Shown here one piece after another: positions 1 through 4,788 of a DNA stretch of 30,128 nt. Both the position numbers and the translations under genes were made by a program. Source of the stretch: Methanomicrobiales archaeon (GTDB lineage Archaea > Halobacteriota > Methanomicrobia > Methanomicrobiales > Methanoculleaceae); the NCBI GenBank assembly GCA_012511245.1, contig JAAZGM010000147.1, forward strand, positions 1 to 30,128, given 5' to 3'. The notes beneath the pieces were generated by a model, which did no database searches, had not been told where the DNA came from, and saw nothing but the letters and a program-made list of their open reading frames with translations. Position 1 is the first letter of the stretch; each line of letters begins with the position of its first letter.

Positions 1-227
1 GCTTCTTTTGAGATCAGGCCGGCGTTGACAAGGCCCTTCAGGTACCTGTCGATATCTCCCGGAGATTTAACGTTAAATTCGTTCTTGATCTCGTTAAACC
101 GCATCTGCCGCCGTTTTAGCAGGAGGATGTAGATCGCCCAGGCTTTATCGTTGTCGAGCGGCCTCACTGCGCTCCGGATCTCAGCCGGAACCTCGACCAG
201 ACATTCATCGATCTTTGCGCGGTCCAT
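1..227 (-). CDS. Winged-helix (ArsR-like) transcriptional regulator, truncated by window edge
   Basis: The first 75 codons are visible, starting at an ATG whose complement is at 225-227; the rest lies beyond base 1. The translation has an alpha-helical start, then a stretch reading AWAIYILLLKRRQMRFNEIK followed by a second helix (residues about 55-70, SPGDIDRYLKGLVNAGLI). This is the spacing of a winged helix-turn-helix in which a recognition helix precedes a beta-wing. I infer a DNA-binding regulator of the ArsR/PadR-like type; the effector is unknown. A TATA box and an 18-bp palindrome sit directly upstream, which suggests that it represses its own promoter. Some ArsR-type proteins of this kind act as antitoxins or element regulators, which would suit the accessory neighbourhood. 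Confidence 0.72.
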   Translation of the reverse strand, partial: MDRAKIDECLVEVPAEIRSAVRPLDNDKAWAIYILLLKRRQMRFNEIKNEFNVKSPGDIDRYLKGLVNAGLISKE

Positions 228-241
228 GTCGTCACCCGAAT

Positions 242-259
242 AGTCATAGATCTATGACT
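242..259. promoter_or_regulatory. 18-bp perfect palindrome, likely operator
   Basis: The bases agtcatagatctatgact read identically on both strands. The palindrome lies between the TATA-like element at 259-273 and the ATG at 227 of the minus-strand regulator, so a bound protein would cover the predicted transcription start near 240. Position and symmetry fit a dimeric repressor site, most simply autoregulation. This is inference from sequence only. Confidence 0.6.
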
Positions 260-273
260 TATTTATATTTATG
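259..273 (-). promoter_or_regulatory. TATA box for the winged-helix regulator
   Basis: On the minus strand the bases read CATAAATATAAATAA, an AT-rich block in GC-rich surroundings, centred about 39 bases upstream of the ATG at 227. Archaeal TATA boxes sit about 26 bases before the start of transcription, giving a predicted start near 240 and a short leader. A second inverted repeat (CACAA, two bases, TTGTG) lies just upstream near 288-299. Confidence 0.55.
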
Positions 274-314
274 GGCATGTATAATCACAAAATTGTGACC
301 CAAAAAGAATGTAA

Positions 315-401
315 CGTTTTTTGTCTTGCATACTGAGCATCCCTGTGGATTTCTTTGAGGAGATCTCGTCAAAAGGGGAATACTTCAAGCACCTGAAATG
401 A
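315..401 (+). pseudogene. Possible C-terminal remnant of a degraded gene
   Basis: The open frame ends in a clearly protein-like tail, IPVDFFEEISSKGEYFKHLK, followed by TGA at 399-401. There is an in-frame stop (TAA 312-314) shortly upstream and no start codon or ribosome binding site, so only the last 20-28 codons of something survive. The TGA overlaps an ATG (ATGA at 398-401), the arrangement of a translationally coupled operon, and the next frame begins at once. I do not recognise the family. It could be chance, but the amphipathic tail plus coupled junction argue for a gene remnant. Confidence 0.35.
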
Positions 402-911
402 ACCGTAACCATAGGTATTTATGGTTCATTCAGAAGCGATAACATCGCTATCCTCGAAGATTTCCGTGACTTCCTGACCTCCGAAGGGTATCGTGCGCGA
501 ATGTCGTTGGATCTTGGATTCCCTGAGATCGTTCTCCCCGAAGTATCGCAGCACCAGGTAAACAGTATTACAAGCACAAAATTACGTAAATCCAGTCATA
601 TCCATATCATTTTCTTTTTTTTCGAAAGGCCAACGGAGCATAATGTAAATCTCTCAGCAGCTATGGAGTTGCAGGCACTTGCCGAGCATGAGACTCGCGA
701 CGTGTTGCTCCTCTTCGAGAGGGGTTTGAAGAAAGAAGATATAACCAGCTATTTCGCGGAAACCGTTGAGGCTCAGGAAGGTCGGTGGGACTGGGACGAG
801 TTTGCCCGGGATAAAGACCTTCACCTGATTCGTGGCCGCCAGTTCTGCCTCAACCGGATGGGGCACTATGCTACTGAGTTCAAACACGGCGCGGAAGTGA
901 AGATTCGTTAA
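402..911 (+). pseudogene. Uncharacterised alpha/beta protein with damaged 5' end
   Basis: The frame is open from 402 to 911, but the first ATG is at 501. The codons before it encode convincing protein: IYGSFRSDNIAILEDFRDFL and EGYRARMSLDLG. That looks like the first beta-strand, glycine turn and helix of a Rossmann-like fold of the deoxyribosyltransferase/SLOG sort. Later SHIHIIFFFFERP and NLSAAMELQALAE fit a central strand followed by a helix with a conserved Glu. No ATG, GTG or TTG precedes 501 in frame. An ATG at 398 is in another frame, so a one-base frameshift near 400-411 would explain the loss of the start. The C-terminal half (residues from position 501: about 53-136) is charged and helical. 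If translation does start at 501 the product is 136 aa and lacks the first strand. The family assignment is tentative. Confidence 0.5.
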
Positions 912-922
912 TACAACTGCAT

Positions 923-934
923 TGCAGGCCTGCA
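923..934. repeat. 12-bp perfect palindrome
   Basis: TGCAGGCCTGCA is fully self-complementary. It lies just downstream of the stop of the damaged gene ending at 911 and about 80 bases before the ATG at 1015. It could be an operator half of the small antitoxin-like gene or a weak terminator stem; nothing distinguishes these from the sequence. Confidence 0.3.
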
Positions 935-1014
935 TAACTCCATTGCATTACAATTCCGGCGTGAAAGTGATTCTCCCCAAAACTATATCCCCCCAGATAC
1001 CGACATCATCATGT

Positions 1015-1188
1015 ATGCCGACGAAGACGGTAGTTGAGCGGAAGAAGGCAGCACCCCCGAAGACTAAAAAAACCCCCACTCAGGCTGAAATCCAGGCCAG
1101 CAAGGACAGACTGCACGCAGATATACGGGAATCTAGATCAGGCGGATATGTCCCTCTTTCTGAAATCGAAAAGAAATTGGGGCTATAA
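1015..1188 (+). CDS. Small antitoxin-like protein (57 aa), orphan
   Basis: From the ATG at 1015 the product is 57 residues: a Lys/Pro-rich N-terminus (KKAAPPKTKKTPTQAE) followed by a helix and the tail ESRSGGYVPLSEIEKKLGL. That tail resembles the C-terminus of RelB-like antitoxins, in which a charged helix is followed by a Pro-Leu-x-Glu segment that wraps the toxin. In a normal module a toxin would follow on the same strand. Here the next gene is a RelE-like toxin on the opposite strand, convergent and overlapping by six bases. In-frame GTG (961) or TTG (922) starts would lengthen it. No strong Shine-Dalgarno is seen for the ATG. It may be a genuine orphan antitoxin or a remnant. Confidence 0.45.
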   Translation: MPTKTVVERKKAAPPKTKKTPTQAEIQASKDRLHADIRESRSGGYVPLSEIEKKLGL

Positions 1189-1497
1189 ATCAAGGTGCGG
1201 GTACATCTGATGGGCCTTCGTGAAGGTCACAATCAGATCGACCCCAACAAATGTTTTTTCCTTCGTTTTCACCGCCCTATAGAATACGGTATATCCCCGT
1301 TGAACGTGTAATCGGTGGAGGTACCTTTCCCCTTTCATCTTCTTTTTATCACACTGTTGTATCCGATCGAAGAGGTGTTCACCCAGGCAAGATTTGATCG
1401 TCTCGATGATTAGTGCCGCATCCCTCGGGTTCCTCTTCCCGAGTTTCACAAGATATTTCTCTACCCCCTTTGCCCCCATAATCTCGTATTTCGTCAT
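1183..1497 (-). CDS. RelE/ParE-family toxin-like protein
   Basis: The 104-aa product is small, basic and has the RelE-type order: an N-terminal pair of helices (residues 8-50, VEKYLVKLGKRNPRDAALII and following), then strands with LHRLHVQRGYTVFYRAV (about 59-77) and a final strand-turn near FVGVDLIVTFTKAHQM. RelE-family toxins are ribosome-dependent mRNA interferases or gyrase inhibitors kept inactive by an antitoxin encoded just upstream. A GGGAGG ribosome site lies right before the ATG. Nine bases upstream is the stop of an antitoxin-like frame that looks frameshifted, so the toxin may no longer have its normal partner. The frame itself looks intact. RelE is the best guess; catalytic residues vary too much to confirm activity. 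Confidence 0.7.
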   Translation of the reverse strand: MTKYEIMGAKGVEKYLVKLGKRNPRDAALIIETIKSCLGEHLFDRIQQCDKKKMKGERYLHRLHVQRGYTVFYRAVKTKEKTFVGVDLIVTFTKAHQMYPHLDL

Positions 1498-1506
1498 GCG
1501 CCTCCC

Positions 1507-1652
1507 TCAGACCTCGACACCTCGTGCACGCAGTGCGGCAATCACACCCTGCTCTGCTGCTTCAGACAGGGGGATGCTCGCCTCCTTCGCGAGGAGGTAG
1601 ACATTCTCACGGATCCATCATGGTCTAGGGAGACGATAACCTCGTTAAGTGT
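1507..1652 (-). pseudogene. Frameshifted antitoxin upstream of the RelE-like toxin
   Basis: Two partial frames on the minus strand together make one plausible antitoxin. Upstream (about 1646 to 1611) the frame reads NEVIVSLDHDGS. Downstream (about 1615 to 1507) the neighbouring frame reads IRENVYLLAKEASIPLSEAA and continues to ALRARGVEV before TGA. The join, near the GGATCC at 1611-1616, needs a one-base shift, and no start codon is found in frame at the 5' end. Its stop is nine bases before the toxin ATG, the expected antitoxin-toxin spacing. I infer a broken antitoxin. A sequencing error at the join would make it intact. Confidence 0.5.
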
Positions 1653-1680
1653 GTGCGCACATGTGCGCACATGTGCGGAC
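1651..1680. repeat. Three 10-bp direct repeats made of palindromes, likely operator
   Basis: Three consecutive 10-base units read gtgtgcgcac, atgtgcgcac, atgtgcggac. TGTGCGCACA, which spans the unit joins, is self-complementary. The 10-base period places each copy on the same face of the helix. The array lies between the divergent antitoxin remnant (minus) and the ribbon-helix-helix ORF (plus). That is where an autoregulating antitoxin would bind cooperatively; RHH antitoxins commonly bind such phased repeats. Confidence 0.55.
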
Positions 1681-1694
1681 AGGAGAAAAGGAAC

Positions 1695-1958
1695 ATGAAA
1701 AACGGAGAAAACGCAGAAAACACGAAAATCCAAAGGATTAGGCCAAGGGTGAACTTATCGATTGACCCTGAGAATTACGAGTATTTGAAAGAAATCGGTG
1801 TTAATGCGTCCCGATTGCTCGATAGGGCAATCTCTGAACTCAGAAAGGCATCGCATCATGGATTAATCCTTATTCCCCCAAAGAAGGAAGGATCATGGGC
1901 TCGTCGAGATTCGAACTCGAGATCTTCGCCGTGTGAAGGCGACGTCATAACCAGCTAG
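1695..1958 (+). CDS. Ribbon-helix-helix (CcdA-like) protein reading into tRNA-Val antisense
   Basis: The start at 1695 is chosen because AGGAG at 1681-1685 is well placed. The 87-aa frame has RPRVNLSIDPENYEYLKEIG then a helix to ELRKASHH (residues about 16-54): one strand and two helices, as in RHH antitoxins and regulators. After about residue 66 the frame enters the complement of tRNA-Val, and the last ~20 residues (WARRDSNSRSSPCEGDVITS) are simply antisense tRNA, ending at TAG 1956-1958. The natural C-terminus has therefore probably been lost, most simply by recombination at the tRNA 3' end. If transcribed, this mRNA would be antisense to tRNA-Val. The RHH identity is good; function as an antitoxin is inferred from the surroundings. 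Confidence 0.6.
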   Translation: MKNGENAENTKIQRIRPRVNLSIDPENYEYLKEIGVNASRLLDRAISELRKASHHGLILIPPKKEGSWARRDSNSRSSPCEGDVITS

Positions 1959-1969
1959 ACCACGAGCCC
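1896..1969 (-). tRNA. tRNA-Val (anticodon CAC)
   Basis: The minus strand folds into a complete 74-nt cloverleaf. The acceptor arm pairs GGGCTCG with CGAGCCC and is followed by discriminator A at 1896. The anticodon stem TCGCC/GGCGA encloses TTCACAC, so the anticodon is CAC (valine, GTG codons). The T arm contains GTTCGAATC. No CCA is encoded. It lies two bases downstream of tRNA-Gly and is probably cotranscribed with it. Its 3' end faces the accessory stretch at 1-1895, the usual side for integrase-mediated insertion. Confidence 0.95.
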
Positions 1970-1971
1970 CA

Positions 1972-2042
1972 TGCACCGACCGGGAATTGAACCCGGGCTA
2001 TTGGCTTGGAAGGCCAAAGTCATACCACTAGACCATCGATGC
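1972..2042 (-). tRNA. tRNA-Gly (anticodon TCC)
   Basis: A 71-nt cloverleaf is read on the minus strand. The acceptor stem pairs GCATCGA with TCGGTGC (one G-T pair) and is followed by discriminator A. The anticodon stem TTGGC/GCCAA encloses CTTCCAA, giving anticodon TCC (glycine, GGA). The T loop is TTCAATT and the D arm contains GGTCTAGTGG. No CCA is encoded. It is the promoter-proximal member of the Gly-Val pair. Confidence 0.95.
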
Positions 2043-2078
2043 GAATGCACAACGTGCTTACATAGGTTGACCGTGCTG

Positions 2079-2092
2079 AATATTAAATATTG
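2079..2092 (-). promoter_or_regulatory. TATA box of the tRNA-Gly/tRNA-Val unit
   Basis: The minus strand reads CAATATTTAATATT, an AT-only core in a GC-rich gap. Its centre (about 2086) predicts a transcription start near 2060, 18 bases before mature tRNA-Gly, consistent with a short 5' leader trimmed by RNase P. It lies in the gap between tRNA-Gly and the end of the protease gene. Confidence 0.65.
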
Positions 2093-2116
2093 GGTGGGGG
2101 AGGTGCCGGCGCAGGT

Positions 2117-3004
2117 TCAGTATCCCCGCCGCTGTGCCTCCAGCTCCTCGAGGGCTGCCACCCGCTTCTCCAGCGGTGGGTGCGTCGAGAAGAGGTCCAT
2201 CAGGGACTTCCCCGAGATGGCCGGGATGATGAAGAAGGCGTTTGCGCCCTCCACTTCCTGCTTCTTCTCGGTCGGGATGTAATCCATCCTTCCGCTGATC
2301 TTCTGGAGCGCCGATATCAGCGCCCGGGGGTTCTCCGTCAGGACGGCGCTGCCCCGGTCCGCAGCAAACTCCCGGTAGCGGGAGAGCGTACGGGTGAGGA
2401 GCGTGCTCACGATCCAGACGGCGATCGAGACGACGTAGACCAGGATCAGCGCACCCATGTTGTTGTCGCGGTTGCCACCGCCGAAGAGCCCCATGAAGAT
2501 CCAGTTCCTCATGATCAGGAAGGCGAGCATCGATATGAAACTCGCCATCGTCAGCGTCAGCATATCCCGGTTCTTCACATGCGATATCTCGTGAGCGAGC
2601 ACCGCTTCCAGTTCCTCGCGGTTGAGCGTCCGCATGATCGAGTCGGTGACTGCCACCACGGCGTTTTTAGGGCTCCTTCCGGTCGCAAACGCGTTCGGCA
2701 CCGGGGAAGCCATGATCCCAATCCTTGGTTTCGGGAGGCCAGCCTTCGTAGAGAGGCTCTCGACCATCCGGTGCAGTTCCGGGTACTCGTCCTCTTCGAC
2801 AATCCGGGTGCCGGTGCTCCAGAGCACCATCTTATCGGAGAAGAAGAACTGGACGAACGCCATCCCGGCGGCGACCAGCAGAAGGAACTCAAAGGGGAAT
2901 CCCAGGGCGGAAAGGACGCCCAGGAAGATAAGGTAGACTATGAGGAGCAGAAACGACGTGAAAAACATCCTCATAGTGAGACCGAAGTCGCGCGTCCACT
3001 TCAT
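2117..3004 (-). CDS. htpX: HtpX-type membrane zinc metalloprotease (M48)
   Basis: The 295-aa product is the usual HtpX size. Two hydrophobic segments are near the N-terminus (about 13-34 and 37-56). The zinc motif HEISH is at residues 138-142, and two further membrane segments follow (about 150-172 and 184-204). The third zinc ligand, Glu212, is in REFAADRGSA. GRSPKNAVVAVT at 110-120 is the characteristic strand before the active site. HtpX proteases degrade misfolded membrane proteins, with the active site facing the cytoplasm. It is monocistronic here. A TATA-like CTTAATAG about 26 bases from the ATG suggests an almost leaderless mRNA. All catalytic residues are present. Confidence 0.95.
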   Translation of the reverse strand: MKWTRDFGLTMRMFFTSFLLLIVYLIFLGVLSALGFPFEFLLLVAAGMAFVQFFFSDKMVLWSTGTRIVEEDEYPELHRMVESLSTKAGLPKPRIGIMASPVPNAFATGRSPKNAVVAVTDSIMRTLNREELEAVLAHEISHVKNRDMLTLTMASFISMLAFLIMRNWIFMGLFGGGNRDNNMGALILVYVVSIAVWIVSTLLTRTLSRYREFAADRGSAVLTENPRALISALQKISGRMDYIPTEKKQEVEGANAFFIIPAISGKSLMDLFSTHPPLEKRVAALEELEAQRRGY

Positions 3005-3028
3005 GACAGATATATATCAGATCGGATT

Positions 3029-3038
3029 GCTATTAAGG
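3029..3038 (-). promoter_or_regulatory. TATA-like box of htpX
   Basis: The minus strand reads CCTTAATAGC around 3029-3038, centred about 30 bases before the ATG at 3004, so transcription should begin only a few bases before the start codon. A run GATATATATC lies between the box and the ATG and offers a less likely alternative. Confidence 0.45.
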
Positions 3039-3143
3039 TCTGTGCCACTCTCCCTGGTTGCTACAGGTCGGATCGGGTTCCGGCGTATCCATCGCCACAC
3101 GCCAGTGCCCCCATGAGATGGGAACACCATATTTGAAGAGCAG

Positions 3144-3965
3144 ATGAGACTGAACGAAGTGACCATCAGCAGATCTAGCCTCGAAGAACGGCACCGCGCG
3201 CAGATCGCCTACCTTGACATGGATGCCGCCGTCATGGGCAGACCGCAGAACTCGTTGCTGAGAGACCTGGCCGATAACAATTCAGAACTATTTTTACTCT
3301 CCTCGCGGTTATCATTAGGTATGGAAGAGATCGATCCGGAGTCCCTGGCGGGGATTGCGTATGGGTTCTTTGTGATCTACCTCAACCGCGAACTCCATGC
3401 CCGGGATAAACCCCTCTTCGAACTCGTCGAGCAGAGAACCGATTTTGAGGATGAGATCCGCGAGATATTCGAGCGGTTCAGGGAGGACTATCCCGAACTC
3501 GCCGAAGCACTCCTCCCGGTCGGGATACGTGCGGTCTACGCATCTCTCATGGAGGGGGAAGGCTCTCTCCCTTCGAAGACAACCCGGACATACTGGATCG
3601 TCCAGGACGCCCCTACCCCGTCCCCGGGAGGCATCGACGACGATCAGGTAGGAAAATGGCTCATATTCACCGCCGCCGGCGATGCGGATGATGCGTGGCG
3701 GAAGATCCGGGGCGAGACGGTGAAGGGGACCCTCGGGATATCTGCAAAAGTCAGCACGGCGAAACCGAACCCGGACTCGCGTGACGAGCGATCGGTCATC
3801 TACGTCTACACCCGGGACTGGGCAGACGAGGCGGACGTGATGCGGGTACGAGAGCGGCTCCGCGAACTCGGGTTTACGGAGCGGATCGGCTACAAGCGTA
3901 ACATCGAGACCTACAAGGGCGAGTATAGCGAAGAAGGTAGAAAAGTCACCTATTACAGTGTCTGA
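3144..3965 (+). CDS. Protein with C-terminal DUF1917 (putative phosphothreonine lyase-like) domain
   Basis: The product is 273 aa in two parts. Residues 1-135 are helical and acidic (EERHRAQIAYLDMDAAV; FEDEIREIFERFREDYPELA) and resemble nothing I can name. Residues from about 147 match, as I recall it, the archaeal/eukaryotic Bles03-like DUF1917 family: TYWIVQDAP, VGKWLIFTA, WRKIRGETVKGTLGISAKVS, VIYVYTRDWADEADVMRVR, LGFTERIGYKRNIETY and a tyrosine-rich end. The fold has been compared with phosphothreonine lyases, but the function is not established. The gene stands alone, divergent from htpX. No good TATA box is visible at the right distance, so the start at 3144 is less certain. A perfect hairpin follows the stop. 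Confidence 0.8.
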   Translation: MRLNEVTISRSSLEERHRAQIAYLDMDAAVMGRPQNSLLRDLADNNSELFLLSSRLSLGMEEIDPESLAGIAYGFFVIYLNRELHARDKPLFELVEQRTDFEDEIREIFERFREDYPELAEALLPVGIRAVYASLMEGEGSLPSKTTRTYWIVQDAPTPSPGGIDDDQVGKWLIFTAAGDADDAWRKIRGETVKGTLGISAKVSTAKPNPDSRDERSVIYVYTRDWADEADVMRVRERLRELGFTERIGYKRNIETYKGEYSEEGRKVTYYSV

Positions 3966-3983
3966 ACGGGAGGACACTCCCGT
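3966..3983 (+). terminator. Perfect 7-bp hairpin after the DUF1917 gene
   Basis: ACGGGAG, loop GACA, CTCCCGT begins on the base after the TGA stop at 3963-3965. The GC-rich stem has no T-run directly after it on the plus strand. It may stabilise or terminate the message, and it separates this gene from the convergent L40e gene. Confidence 0.5.
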
Positions 3984-4003
3984 CCCTCCATAGAACAGCG
4001 TGC

Positions 4004-4008
4004 AAAAA
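4004..4008 (-). terminator. Oligo-T terminator after rpl40e
   Basis: The minus strand reads CTCTTTTTGC about 27 bases beyond the L40e stop. Archaeal RNA polymerase stops at short T-runs, and this closes the long minus-strand information-processing cluster before the convergent gene. Confidence 0.4.
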
Positions 4009-4034
4009 GAGTATGCGGATCCGGACAGGCGGTC

Positions 4035-4181
4035 TTACGCCTTCCGTTCCTTGGACTTGGGCCGGAGCTCGTCCGAACCGCACTTGCGGCAGCGGGTTGC
4101 ACGGATTGCATTCCGGGCGTTGCATTTCATACAGATCTTTACGTTGAGCAGACGTGCTTCAGCTTCGGGAAATCTCGCCAT
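4035..4181 (-). CDS. rpl40e: 50S ribosomal protein L40e
   Basis: The 48-aa product is MARFPEAEARLLNVKICMKC followed by N-ARNAIRATRCRKCGSDELRP and a basic tail. The CMKC and CRKC pairs form the zinc ribbon of the L40e family, and the length is typical for archaea. It is a component of the large ribosomal subunit; in eukaryotes the same protein is made as a ubiquitin fusion. It follows the XTP pyrophosphatase gene by 28 bases and is the last gene of the cluster that starts at aIF2-gamma. Recognition is by the complete motif pattern. Confidence 0.96.
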   Translation of the reverse strand: MARFPEAEARLLNVKICMKCNARNAIRATRCRKCGSDELRPKSKERKA

Positions 4182-4209
4182 GTTAAAAACACCACTTGTC
4201 AGTTTGGTA

Positions 4210-4788
4210 CTATTCGTGCTTTCTCATATTAACAGTTCTGTCACCGCCGATCTCGCGCTCCACCCATGCACGGAACGCATCGAGCGCCCGCGCACGGTGA
4301 GAGATCCTGCTCTTCTCGGCGAGCGGGATCTCGGCGAGCGTCCGCCCGTCGTACTCGAAGATCGGGTCGTAGCCGAACCCCTCTTCACCGCGGGGAGCGA
4401 CGATCGTCCCGGGGAGGACCCCCCGAAAGACCCGTATGCCATCCTCGCGCGCAAACGCTATCGCCGTCTCGAACCGGGCGCTCCTGTCCTCCACCCCTTC
4501 CATGAGTTTCAGGACGCCGGCGTTCCCGATGGTATCGTGGACGTAGGCAGCATACGATCCGGGAAACCCGTTGAGCGCATCGATGAAAAGCCCGGTATCA
4601 TCGGTGATCAGCGGCCGGGAGAGTTCCTGGTAGGCAAACTCCGCCTTTCCGCGCGCGATCTCCCCCACATCAGCGTGGCGGAGCTCCGGGCACGTGAGCG
4701 CCACGTGCTCGACCTCAAACACCCCTGAAAAGAAGGCCGCCACCTCTCGCGCCTTATTGACGTTGCCCGTCACCACCGCGACCTTCAG
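4210..4788 (-). CDS. XTP/dITP diphosphatase (RdgB/HAM1 family), probable CTG start
   Basis: The enzyme hydrolyses non-canonical purine triphosphates (XTP, dITP) to monophosphates and keeps them out of nucleic acids. The product is 192 aa with family motifs TGNVNKAREV at the N-terminus, TDDTGLFIDALNGFPG, GFGYDPIF and SHRARAL. The first strand, KVAVVTGN, is complete only if translation starts at the CTG at 4786-4788, which overlaps the stop of Kae1-Bud32 as CTGA. Two GTG codons (4776 and 4773) are the nearest standard starts but cut into the strand. There is no ATG nearby. The gene is translationally coupled to the KEOPS gene. Family assignment is certain; the start is not. Confidence 0.92.
   Translation of the reverse strand: MKVAVVTGNVNKAREVAAFFSGVFEVEHVALTCPELRHADVGEIARGKAEFAYQELSRPLITDDTGLFIDALNGFPGSYAAYVHDTIGNAGVLKLMEGVEDRSARFETAIAFAREDGIRVFRGVLPGTIVAPRGEEGFGYDPIFEYDGRTLAEIPLAEKSRISHRARALDAFRAWVEREIGGDRTVNMRKHE

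Noticed and set aside
1651..1680. CRISPR-like array
   Set aside because: The repeats are 10 bp and contiguous with no spacers; no cas genes are in the window.
1653..1694. Upstream ATG starts of the RHH protein within the 10-bp repeats
   Set aside because: These lie in the operator-like repeats without a ribosome site; the ATG at 1695 has AGGAG at the right distance.
2090..3136. Long plus-strand open frame (348 aa) opposite the HtpX gene
   Set aside because: It is the antisense of a clear M48 protease with all catalytic residues; its Arg/His/Glu-rich composition is typical of a GC-rich shadow frame.
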